Shown piece after piece: positions 35,936-46,510 of a DNA stretch of 64,000 nucleotides. Numbering within the stretch: the first letter of the stretch is position 1; every line of letters starts with the position of its first letter. The notes beneath the pieces were generated by a model. The model ran no database searches and was not told where the DNA came from. It saw only the letters and a list, made by a program, of their open reading frames with translations. This DNA is from Botryotinia globosa (Eukaryota > Ascomycota > Leotiomycetes > Helotiales > Sclerotiniaceae): assembly GCA_014898425.1 (NCBI GenBank), contig RCSZ01000013.1, positions 1,605,501 through 1,669,500 on the forward strand. Direction: 5' to 3'. A program made the position numbers and the translations under genes.

Positions 35936-37520
35936 AAAGCTGGTGGGTACAATGCGATTTAGTTATAGCTATTGGTGCAGTTCGAGGACATGTGTGGATT
36001 CTCTTCACTTATGCCATTTATCTAGTGAAAGCTCAGGTAGGAATGGAAAAAGTTGGAGCTCATCTAATCTTCACCTACGATTTTTAAGCTTTCTGTTCAC
36101 ACATCTCTTACTTATCTTTATAGATCATCTACGGCGTGGTGAATAATGAGACGATGCTACTAAAGCTGTGATATACTCATCTAGACGTAAAAAATTAACG
36201 TGTAGGAATCTAATTGTCGTGACTCGTGAGATAGGCTGTGAGAACTAAGTTTTTTAGCCAACATCCGAGCATGGTAAGAACATCCCGGGTCTGAGTTTAG
36301 CTTACTTGGTGTGATGTGAAATAAACGACCCAAGAGAACGAGGGCTGACCTATCACAAGAGAACACCCAAGAAACACTATACCTGCACCAGCTTCCAAGT
36401 ATGTGATTCTATGTATTTGTTGCACGTCTGCATTTTTGTGGCTTGCACTACTCATTAAGATTCTCGGGAAACACCAATCATGCAGTGGTGGATAATGTAG
36501 ATGAAATAGTGCGATCAGTAGGAATTCTCCACTTCGAGTCACTTCATACTCGCTCGGAGGGAATGTCCTTAGATAATAAATCCGTGTTTATAGTGACTGT
36601 AATCTACAAGCTGGGTCGCTGATTAGACTGAGATCAAAGATAATTGACTATTTCGACTTGAGACATCAGCTCTCAATAGCCCTTGAGAGGTGCAAGAAAT
36701 GTGTGTTATTGCTAAGTTTCACATGCTGCCAATCTTTTGAGGCAATGAAGCTATGGATGACAGCTCCAGGCGGAGTTTGGCTTGCTCAGAAAATAATTTC
36801 TCAATGATATTAGCCATTATCCTCAATACCAAATAAAGTGGAAGACAGTCATTGGTTTTAGATGATCTCTTAATATTCACCCAAGATCAACGAAGTTAAC
36901 ATCATCTAGCAGTAGTTCATTGACTCGTCAATCATAAAATGAGCCTATTTTCCCCAGAAAATACTCTTTACTTAAGCTAGGTAGCTTCATTCGTTTTCTA
37001 AATAACTGCATGCAGCTTTATTAATATTTCTCTTAAATATTCGAGGACTGGAGGAGAAAGCTCTGGTAAAGTATCCATTTCTTTATCTGATTCAATCATT
37101 TGAACGAATCAAAAGAGTACCTCACGACTATGTACGCCTGTTTAACTTCTCGAAATTATCCTTCATTGGCTGAGTACCATACAAGCACCATACAATGAAT
37201 TCTTCCAGGCCATAAAATTAAAGATGTGATCCATAAAACTAAACTTTTCCATCGAAGCTTGGCCTCCAAGAAGTTGGAAATTAGTGCTAGCCCAGCACTA
37301 AACCTACCTAGTCTCAGCGTGTTTAGTCTTGATAAGGAAAGATGGCATCCGATACATATTCGACACTCTCAACTTTCGTCCTTCACCATTATAAGATGCA
37401 ATAAATTTCTAAACAATTCTTGAGCCTTGGATTGTTCCTTCCTCAATTTGCTCCATGAAATAAAACCTATTATACGACGAAAATTTGAACTCCATTCAAG
37501 AAATCTGAAAATTCAAAATG
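35936..37520. other. Gene-poor interval
   Basis: One further copy of the repeat core (TGTTGCACGTCT at 36418). A frame near 35920-36090 reads LVIAIGAVRGHVWILFTY, but it has no defined ends. Nothing else is callable. Confidence 0.35.
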
Positions 37521-38205
37521 CCATTGCCCTGTAGTGTAAAAGTGAATATTTGAGATAAAAATATATTCATTATAAACTCCTACATAAAATTTCTATATAT
37601 ATATTATAATATTAATAAAGAGAATATTTCATTAATAATAAATAAAATTAGTATTTTTTGTAATTTGTTTAATATTAGTTTAAAAAAATTTTTTTTAAAG
37701 ATCTTTGGAAATTTCAATCTTTTTGAATATTAGAGTTATAGGAAAATTGAATAAAGAACAGGGAATGTAGAAGCTAAAAGAAGGAGAAGGGGAGTAAGTA
37801 TAAAAATTAAAAGAAGAAAAGAATAAGTAAAAAAAGTAAAAAGATAAATCAAAAGTATTAGTTAAAAGTTTAAAGGAAAGGGATTTTTATTTTTATTATT
37901 CACTTTCAATTTATTTTTTAATCAAAAGTTTTATTATTATATTATAGAATATGGAATATATTAGATAAATAAAAAAATTAATTTAAATACAAATAAATAT
38001 TTCAATTTAAAGATTATTATTTTAGATTATTAAAATTCAATCGTTTTTCAAATCTAAGAAATCCACTCATTAAAATTCTATTAATTAGAATAAGATTTAT
38101 GTAATATAGATTGTTAATTAAATATGTTAATTTATTAAAAACAATTATTTCAATATATAATTGAAAATCTATAATTTTATTATAAGAATGAAACTATTTT
38201 TTCAT
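37520..38205. repeat. Short AT-rich block
   Basis: About 0.7 kb of strongly AT-rich sequence lacking open frames, similar in texture to the 15-19 kb block. It directly abuts the broken reading frame at 38211. Confidence 0.6.
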
Positions 38206-38210
38206 TATCT

Positions 38211-38547
38211 ATGGATTCTTCCATCACAGGGTTGTCAGCATTGCTAGTTTATGGTTTCATTCTAACCGCGAGATATCATCCCGAATTTATCATGAGATGT
38301 ATGCAATTTGTACACCGATGGCCATGCAAAGCACACGCAAATCCTGAAGAATGTAATTGAGCCCTAGAACTACTTATATATTCAATTGTGGGGATATTGA
38401 TGGTGTTTGGAACCGTTTGGGAATATCTCTACGTGGGATTTACTTTTCACGATGCGGGACGTCGACGTGAAAGAGAACGCATTTTAGGGTCAGGTGCAGG
38501 CCCTTTGACACCCGCGAGATCGGTGAGAATGTTGAGATTCTGCTAGG
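38211..38547 (+). pseudogene. Possible membrane-protein pseudogene with one in-frame stop
   Basis: From the ATG at 38211 one frame reads through about 111 codons with a single internal TGA (at 38358) before a TAG. It gives LSALLVYGFILTARYHPEF, a segment with CMQFVHRWPCKAHANPEEC, the stop, then a hydrophobic stretch LIYSIVGILMVFGTVWEYLY and a basic end (GRRRERERILGSG). It has two likely membrane segments and is not a family I recognise. A second hydrophobic frame at 38852-39085 might be a downstream piece. It abuts an AT-rich decayed block, which fits gene decay. An unrecognised intron is the alternative. Confidence 0.3.
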
Positions 38548-39840
38548 GTTTGTCGCTGTGACGTTGTATCTCCCGAGAACTGAATTAAAAACAGTATGGG
38601 ATGGGTTATCAGGCTCCGCTTCTGCGAGGCATTCGAATTGATTAGACACGTTCGAGATATGAAAGGAATTAGTCACGAAGCCACAGAATTGAGGCAGGAA
38701 AAGAAATATTCTGAGTTCAGTGAGAAAACAAGAGCTCCATAAGAAAGTGGACAATGCTATTCAATGATAGTGGGACGTCGATTGTCATTTTTGAACTTTG
38801 GATGGTGTCGGAAAACCACATGAGAGTCTTTGCTTTCGATCATAGTCTCAGTTGAAGGTGTATATCAATCTCTACATCATCGAGCTCATTGAATTTCTTG
38901 CTACTATTGCAATTGGAAGAATGCCCACCCATCAACACTTTGACGAAGGGTCAACAAACCCTGAGAAGGCAGATTGTTTTCGAATCCCAGCTGTTTTGTT
39001 TGAAATTCTATGCATGATGATCTGGTTTTCCATGATCGACATGATTCTCGGGAACTCTGTGTTCACACTGATAGATAAATCTTAATCTGGAGATGTGAAT
39101 CAAATTATTATTCACATAATTATCATCTTCGCGCATCCATTTCTCGGGAATTAAACGTGTGAATCTCGCTTGTTTTCTCTCAACGTTTTTTATAGCTTCG
39201 CTGCAGTGTAGAGAAATATCGACGCTTGTGTATCGCATTTCCGAATTCTAGCAGTACTTTCTTCGTTGTTTAATAACACCGAAATCGATTACATGAAAGG
39301 GATTGAAGACTTGAACACCGGCTGCGTAACCTTAGCGACGCCCCCGAGCACCTGCTCCTACTCCTATGGCTCGTAGCATACGAATCATAGATGGATATTA
39401 TCCAATGAATCTTCGAGGACTCAGTGCTCGCTATTCAATGAGACATCTGATACATCATATTTCGTTGTGAGATTTCATGAAGGATATCAAATTGCAATGA
39501 GTGTTGATCACAGACTTAGTCCCGAATTATAATATATTCTTCATCTACCAAATCCAACCCCAATACTATCCGGGCACGAAGTATTGATGCTTACTTTCAA
39601 CTTTGCTTTCGCAATCATCATCTTGGTCACAGATCTCACTCTATCTGGGTTTTTCTTTTTCGAAATTGACTCCAAGTGATCATTGACAAAGTAGTCATTC
39701 ACGCAGTGCGTGAGAACCTGGGACGCAATGAAGCCCTATTATCTAAAGACTATAAAGTCTTCGTTGATCCGCCGTAGTCAAACCCGACGAACCTCTACCG
39801 CAGTTTGTCATAGGTACTCAAATCAGCCCCTGTACTTGCA

Positions 39841-40105
39841 TTAATCCTCGGAAGTAGGTTCCTCTTCGTGATCTTTCTCATCCTTATTACTGTTATCTAT
39901 GCCCTCGGCCTCATTTTCAAGCTTGCTCCCGTCATCACTTGTATCCTTGTCCTTCCATTCACATCCATTATCATCCAAGCACGAGCACAAGTCTAACTCA
40001 CCGGTCTCAGTGTTATATCTGCCGAACTTAGGGTTCTGTAGATAGATATCGCCCGAGGGCAATCACAAGTCAGTTATCGACCTCGTATAGATCTGACATG
40101 GTCAA
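39841..40105 (-). CDS. Possible small acidic protein, two exons
   Basis: A minus frame ending at 39841 encodes PKFGRYNTETGELDLCSCLDDN-like sequence, then a highly acidic tail (Asp/Glu/Lys to the end). It has no ATG of its own and is closed just upstream by TGA. An ATG at about 40102 (MSDLYE) could join it through an intron of about 50 nt that ends CTACAG and has a poor GTCGAT donor. Base use looks coding. The family is unknown. Confidence 0.25.
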
Positions 40106-41074
40106 AATGTTCCTTTCCTCCTATCAAAGAACCAATTACAAATGATCAGGAACTCAAATCCGGCAATTTGACATCTTAATCAGAATATCAAGGTAGCCAT
40201 CGACATAGGTCTGCATGCAAGTGGAGTGCAAGCTGTATCCATCCCATTACGAGAAGTTCTCTCGTGGCGATATGCTTTTGCGTCTCTGGACAAATTAACG
40301 GAAGAGCAAGAAGAGAAGACATGTCATTTGACAAGACAATGAGGCTATGGTAGGTTCAATCATGAAGCCTCATTTACCACCAATCAAACACTGCAGACGA
40401 TGCAGACTGACAGATCCTATCCAGCTTTCACATAGAGCTGTACAGTGAAGTCAATCTACAACTTACTATTTCCATACCACATTTCATTGATCATGTCAGA
40501 TTTCTCCAGCTTGGGCCATTGTTCAAATGGCTCAAATTGTTCATTCTTAACTCGAGCATTGTGTATCAATGTTTTCCTTCAATCTGGACAATAAACTCCC
40601 AATGCTTCAACGCAAGTAAACCTGGAAGCATCGGATTGTCATCCCTTATTCGGCTCATACGATACCTTCTCCAGATTTATGCCCAGTTAGATAATTCTTA
40701 GTGCACCACTCTGGGCCAAGTATATTCAAATTACTCATCAGGTCTCCTTCTATGTAAAGCTTTCTTTCAAGTTGATTCGAAAGGCGTTTATTGTCGGTGA
40801 AGGCAAGCAGCAATATTAATATGCTTGAATCCAGTATATTTATACATCAACAGATGTGTCGTCTCGGCCTCTGACTCTCAGGAATTTTTGTCTGATCAGC
40901 CGAAGAGCACATATGAGGCTGTAGTCCGCCTGCCAAGGCAGAATTTACCTTGTACAAGAAAATTACTGCTGTGTATGAACTCAGCCCATACTTGATACAT
41001 CTCAATTCCTCGCCTCAGCTATTTGCAGCTTTGACCTGCTCTCTACCTGCCATAACATATCGAGAAAATTACGA

Positions 41075-41082
41075 TGACGTAA
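41075..41082. promoter_or_regulatory. CRE-like bZIP site upstream of the methyltransferase
   Basis: TGACGTAA lies 107 bp upstream of the methyltransferase ATG. It matches the half/full CRE recognised by Atf1-type bZIP factors. This is a single-site match only. Confidence 0.25.
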
Positions 41083-41181
41083 TCACTACTTACCTCCATC
41101 TTATCTCCGGAGGGAAACTTCTTAAATAGCTTTTCTATTCATGGAGACCAGACATCAACAAAACAACCTATCACACATACC

Positions 41182-41970
41182 ATGGCATCTGACAAAACTT
41201 ATTCCCTCGGCTACAGTCCTGCAGTAGTAGATCGACACTCCCTCCGTCGCGCCTCTACCTGCTGCGGCTATTTCCTACCTCGCCTGACTCTCAAGTCACA
41301 CATCCTAGATCTCGGCTGTGGCCCCGGTTCAATCACAACTGACATTGCCTCACTCCTTCCTCAGGCGTCAATTGTTGGTCTCGATGCTGGAGAACCAGTC
41401 ATTGAGGTTGCTATTGCAAAAGCCAGAGATCTGGGATTGAAGAACTGTTCGTTTCAAATTGGCGATGTGATGAAGTTACCTTTTGAGGATGAGACATTTG
41501 ATGTAGTGTATACGCATCAGCTACTCATTCATTTACCAGATCCTGTGAAAGCTATCAAGGAAATGAGGAGAGTTTGTAAAGTAGGGGGATTTGTGGCTTG
41601 TAGGGAGAGTGATATGGGAGATGCTCTGTTTTATCCTTCCACTTCTGGACTCAAGAGATCTGTTGAGATTATGGAAGCGATGATCAGAGAGAAAGGATCA
41701 GAACCACATGCTGGAAAGTTTTTAGGGAAGTGGGCTAGAGAAGCGGGGTTTGGAAATGATAACGTGGTGGAGAGTTACAGTTATCTGATGCAACCGAGTT
41801 GGAAGAACTCATTGATGACTGGTGATGTTGGCGAAAACGCAGTTAGGCTAGGAGTTGTCGACAGCAATGAGAAAACAAAAGAAATGATTGAGGAGTGGGA
41901 TGCTTGGGAGAAAACAGAGGGATGCTGGTGGAAGACTGGCTGTGGTGAAGTTGTTTGTTGGAAAAAGTGA
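41182..41970 (+). CDS. Class I SAM-dependent methyltransferase (UbiE/type 11 like)
   Basis: Single-exon 262-aa protein; the start ATG at 41182 sits in a good context (ACCATGG). Motif I is HILDLGCGPGSIT (residues 40-52), which binds S-adenosylmethionine. The acidic end of strand beta2 is IVGLDAGE, followed by FQIGDVMKLPFEDETFDVVYTHQ (two stretches) covering motifs II/III, then HLPDPVKAIKEMRRVCKVGG, the usual post-beta5 block. This is the pattern of small-molecule methyltransferases of the UbiE/Coq5/type-11 class. The N-terminal YSPAVVDRHSLRRAS segment is typical of fungal members. It is not clearly Coq5 (no mitochondrial presequence), and the acceptor substrate cannot be read from sequence. 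It lies tail to tail with the carrier gene, 175 bp away. Confidence 0.85.
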   Translation: MASDKTYSLGYSPAVVDRHSLRRASTCCGYFLPRLTLKSHILDLGCGPGSITTDIASLLPQASIVGLDAGEPVIEVAIAKARDLGLKNCSFQIGDVMKLPFEDETFDVVYTHQLLIHLPDPVKAIKEMRRVCKVGGFVACRESDMGDALFYPSTSGLKRSVEIMEAMIREKGSEPHAGKFLGKWAREAGFGNDNVVESYSYLMQPSWKNSLMTGDVGENAVRLGVVDSNEKTKEMIEEWDAWEKTEGCWWKTGCGEVVCWKK

Positions 41971-42145
41971 TTGGAGACACGGCAACTGATCCTCTACTTA
42001 TCAGTAGACAGCAATACAATCTCCTGAAGCTTCTATAGTACAATGGTCTATATCTCATCGGAAGCCCAAAATCGGCGCGCATGATAGCTTACAATCAATA
42101 CAAATACAATTCGCGAAATTTCCCTACCTCATCTATACCCCTTTC

Positions 42146-43155
42146 CTACTCCTCTCCATCTATATTCCACTGCCTTGGCAGATAAAACCTCGCATTCTCA
42201 TATACCAAGAACGTCACCCAAGTCGCCGGCAAAACCCTCACAATATTCGTACCCAACCCTCTATAGAACCCCCTCCAACCCTCTTCTCTCCAAACCTTCC
42301 CCACAACCCCTCTGATTCCCTTCCCAAACCTTTCTTCCGCATCATAGGTCTGCAATCTACTCCTGACAACCTGGTACGGATACGTTGCCGTTCCCGCAAT
42401 AATCTTCGCCGAGCTACTAAGTAGCAGCGTCGCCGTATTCCCAAGTTTAACCTGAGAACTTTCTCTATCACCCCTTAGAGTCTGGTGTGAGCAATGATTA
42501 CGCCAGAAATTTTTCAAGGGCTCATAGACGGCAAATTGTACGGCTCCATGACTATTGCCCAGTAGACTGATACCCACACCTCTGTAGAATCCTCGTAATC
42601 CTTCATGTTGCCATAAATGTCGAGCGCCATGCCACATGCTTTGATACGCTCCTTTACTGCTTCGATCCGAACTCAGCATTCGGGTCTTGAGTACCCAGAT
42701 TGGATTTGTAGTGATGGTAATCATGATACCTGCTGAGCCGGACGCGAGAAAATAGTCGATGGGTGTAAGAGAGGCATAATTGGAATGTGAAGGTTGGTTG
42801 TGGAAGGAACGAAGGGACGATTCGAAGATATTTTTGAAATAGAAGAAGAGAGCCCAGCTACTGGCATTGCCGATGAGATTGGGCGTTAGACCCCGGTAGA
42901 GACTTTGTAGAGGTTGAGGCTGCTTGATTAGATTACGGAGGATGGTGAGACCGCTGGCTGGAGTGTGGGATGTACTGCGGTGAACTGATGCTGTTAGCTA
43001 TGGGTTGAGTAGGAAAGAGGGGGCATAAAGTTACTTTGTAATCGCGTTTTGATAACATCTAGAGGATGAACAGCTAGGGTAGATGCTGTACCGGCCGAGA
43101 GGCCAGCAATTGTCTCGACCAGCGCGGGAGAGATGCGCGCATGGTTTTCGGTCAT
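42146..43155 (-). CDS. FLX1: Mitochondrial carrier, FLX1/folate-FAD transporter type
   Basis: Inner-membrane solute carrier of the SLC25 family, likely moving FAD (yeast Flx1) and/or folate. Two exons, 43155-43035 and 42984-42146, with a 50-nt intron (donor GTAACT, acceptor CATCAG), give 319 aa. The carrier signatures are present in three repeats: HPLDVIKTRLQ, TNPIWVLKTRML and YPYQVVRSRLQ. Each is followed by the glycine-rich LYRGL, FYRGVG or FYRGLG element. The tryptophan in NPIW is characteristic of the branch holding FAD/folate and NAD/pyrimidine carriers. The short N-terminus (MTENHARISPALVETIAGLS) with no long extension favours the FLX1 side. The CAG 10 nt after the chosen acceptor would break the frame. 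Substrate is inferred. Confidence 0.85.
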
Positions 43156-44331
43156 AAGGGAAGATTTATGTTTGTCATTGCGAGAATGTTGAAGTTGCGA
43201 GGGGCGATATATTTATTACACCCGATGACAAAAATAAAGCTTCATGAGTTTCTGGGGCTTGCCGAGGCGGGGGCAAATGACATATTGAGTAGAGTTTCAC
43301 ATTATTCAGACGACAAAGAATGAGGCATTCAAGATTAGAACTGGAGATAGGCAATGGTTTTGATTTCGTAGTGGTGATTGCGCTTTTTGCGCTATTGTAC
43401 AATTATCTTCGTATGGTATGTATCCACCATAAACATAAGCTCCCTGAGCATTTCATTATTTCATGAACGCCTCATATTGCTACAACCGTCATATCGTTCT
43501 CTGGTTAATGCCAGTGGTCCCATCTATAGTCCAGTTCTGCCTCGCAATTCCTTCCAGTGAATCCATATCCATATCCATATCGACTAGTAAAACATTTCCG
43601 TTTGGTGATTCTTTATGAAGAACTTATGCGAGAGGAGAGAGGAGTCTGTAGATGGACATTAGTACATGCTTGAGCATTCAAAGTCTGCAGAGAAACTGAC
43701 CTGACGATCGATGGTCTTGGTTCACTGCGGGTGTATCCTGATTTCATTAGCATGCATGTCTTTGTGCTTCATGTTGTTTGCCAATTCGTACCAAGGTAGA
43801 GGATCAATGGGAGGTAACCACTGTAAGCTGTTAGCATAATTCCAAGATGAAAGGTGCAGGATATCCTCACTAATGGATAGCAACACGGGAATAGTCAATG
43901 AGCTTTCCAATGCGCTCCTAATCTGAAGTCAACAAAACCATTCCATTCATCCATAATATGAAGGGCATCTGCATGCGAACCTTAGATTCTTCGGAAAGTT
44001 GCATTTTGATATAATTTCTTAATTCAGAGCTGTAGACAATTAGTATTCTGCAGACAAGAAGAAATATTCCAACAAGTATACATACAAATTGTTGTAAAAT
44101 CAAATGTTCTGGCTTGTCTTCCTTTACTTTTACTTCCAGTATAAAAAAGTGATCAAGGTTTCTCACAATCAACAAGGCTGATGACTAATCCACCATTATT
44201 TTTCCGTCACATCTTGAGCTTCACTGTAAAGCTCCATGCATATTCACTACAGCTGCACTTTCCAACTTACTCTCACTTTATTAAACATAAACAACGGGAA
44301 CTCACTATCTAGCTCCCACCAAAATAACAAT
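43156..44331. other. Divergent promoter region between carrier and SF3b4 genes
   Basis: About 1.2 kb with no recognisable coding frame. It contains a short CATATC hexamer repeat near 43563-43582. The genes on both sides point outward from it. Confidence 0.5.
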
Positions 44332-45651
44332 ATGTCAGGAGCAAGACATTGGTAAATAATTCCTTGTTCCCAGCTTTCAATTTTCCAATTGCTAGCCTTC
44401 CCAAGTTCAAAACCCCAGAAAAGTATCCAAAGCTAACCATGGCGCAACGTCGCTCTCTTAGGGAACAAGACAAGGAAGCCACCGTCTATATTGGCAATAT
44501 TGATGAGCGCGTTACTGATAGCTTGGTATGGGAGTTGATGCTACAAGCTGGGCGCATTGTCAATGTACATTTACCCAAAGATCGCGTCACTCAAAATCAT
44601 CAAGGCTATGGATTTGTGGAGTTTATATCAGAAGAGGATGCTGAATATGCGGCGCGCATTATGAATCAAGTCCGGTTATTTGGAAAACCAATTCGTGTGA
44701 ACAAGGTTTGTTTTATTCTCATTCTAGGTAGTTCTCCAAATTCAAGATGAGTTTACTAACTGGGAAATCTAGGCCTCTGCCGATAAACAAAAGACGGTTG
44801 AAGTGGGCGCCGAGCTGTTCATTGGTAATCTTGACCCTATGGTGGACGAAAAGACCCTATACGATACCTTCTCGCGCTTTGGATCTCTCATCTCTCCTCC
44901 CAAGATCGCTCGCGACGAATCCTCTCTTTCTAAAGGTTACGGTTTCGTATCTTATGCCAACTTCGAAGCTTCCGACGATGCTATCGCAAATATGAACGGT
45001 CAATATTTAATGAACAAAGATATCTCCGTCCAATACGCATACAAGAAAGATGGCAAAGGAGAAAGACACGGAGATGCAGCCGAGAGAGCCTTAGCAGCTC
45101 AAGCAAAGAAACACAACGTAATTCCAGATCTACAAAATATGCCTCCAGGATTATTATTAGGCATGAATGGAATTCCACAAGCTCCAGCAGCAATGCTGAA
45201 CGACTCTCCCATACCTACCGCACCCCCAGGATTTCCACCACAACGTCCCGCTTACAATTCCGTCCCTCCCCCCGGTGGTCCACGCGGTGCTCCAGGAGGA
45301 CAGCCCCAACATCTCCCACCTCCTCCATCTGGTCTCCCTCAAAGACCACCCCCTTCGCAAGCCGGCTATGGTGGCCCACAAATGGATTTTCACAATCAAC
45401 ATGTTCCACCCACTGGTCCAGGCGGAGCATACGGGCACCCTACTACTGGACCTGCACGAGGAATTCAGTTCCCACCTGGGTTCGCTCCACCGGGAGGTAT
45501 GCCAGCTCCTGGACAACCAGGAATGGTTCCTCCGCCTGGTTTATTAAACATGCAAGCACCTCCTGGATTTGGAGGTGCTCAGGGAATGCCGATGGGGATG
45601 CCACCTGCGGGACCACAAGGTCATGGAGGACAAGGTTACGGAAGGAGGTGA
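44332..45651 (+). CDS. SF3B4: Splicing factor 3b subunit 4 (SF3b49/Hsh49)
   Basis: U2 snRNP protein that helps anchor SF3b near the branch site. Exons are 44332-44351 (20 nt), 44462-44705 and 44773-45651, giving 380 aa with phases closing. Splicing the tiny first exon yields [20 protein letters not shown], matching the highly conserved SF3b4 start. RRM1 (about 14-90) has VYIGNID and the YGFVEF RNP1. RRM2 (about 100-178) has LFIGNLDP and the [11 protein letters not shown]1. The linker [11 protein letters not shown] is typical. The C-terminal half is Pro/Gly/Gln-rich low complexity, which is usual for this protein. An alternative ATG at 44439 inside intron 1 is in frame with exon 2 ([12 protein letters not shown]) and would encode an alternative N-terminus if the intron is retained. 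Confidence 0.95.
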
Positions 45652-46510
45652 GGTAATTTGGGATAAATAACGAGATTCTAAACATCGCAACGTGAGTTTG
45701 TGGAGTGCGAGATTGAGACCAGGAGAGAGATGAAGATAAAGATGGTCAAGAATACCAGAGAAGGAGAAGAGAAAAAGTACCCATGAAAATCAAGCGCGGG
45801 CAATGGATATATATCAGGGCTGGCGTTCACAACGGCGTTTCAAAGGGGTGAGTTACCACCACTCGTTACATTGCATCTCTCATCTATCTATCTATCCATC
45901 CATCCATCCATACATCCATCCATCCATCCGATCAATAGATGGATGGAGTTCGGCATCTAGCAAAATAGTCAGTAACACTTTTCTACAGCTACAGCTAGCT
46001 ACAGCTAGCTACAGCTCCAGCTCCAGCTACAGCTACAGCTCTAGATGGCCCCGATGCTCGCTCACGCAGCATCAAATATTAAAAGATTCATATACATATA
46101 CATATACATATACATATAGATGGAGTGACTGAGTGAGTGAGTGGGTGGAGGAAGAATGATACAATAATAAACAATCGTCAATCAACATGACATTTACGTA
46201 TTCATGTTGTCTATTTCTCAACTCTTTGTATTTTTGTCATGTAAACTTTGGCATTTTGGCATCGTGCTCTGCTCTGCTCTGCGCTATCTATCGTACACTC
46301 CCCCAAAAAGTGAACACTGAAAAGTATGGAAAAGATTGCCAAAAACTCCCTTGCATTCGCAATATCATGTGACACTTTACTTGCTTGCTGTGTATGCAAT
46401 TTTTCATCTCCATTTTCTTTTCTTTTCTTTTTATTGGACCTCCTTTCCTTTCCTTTTCAATTCACAAACGTACATCCTATCCGCAAACCAAACCCCCTAC
46501 CAACCCCCCT
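45652..46510. other. Convergent 3' region with simple repeats
   Basis: Separates two tail-to-tail genes. It contains TCTA/CATC tetramers (about 45885-45930), CTACAG-AGCT repeats (about 45985-46045), CATATA hexamers (about 46088-46120) and a TTTTC tract near 46420. Confidence 0.7.

Noticed and set aside
45157..45685. Tryptophan-rich and other frames opposite the SF3b4 tail
   Set aside because: They are shadows of the Pro/Gly-rich SF3b4 C-terminus.
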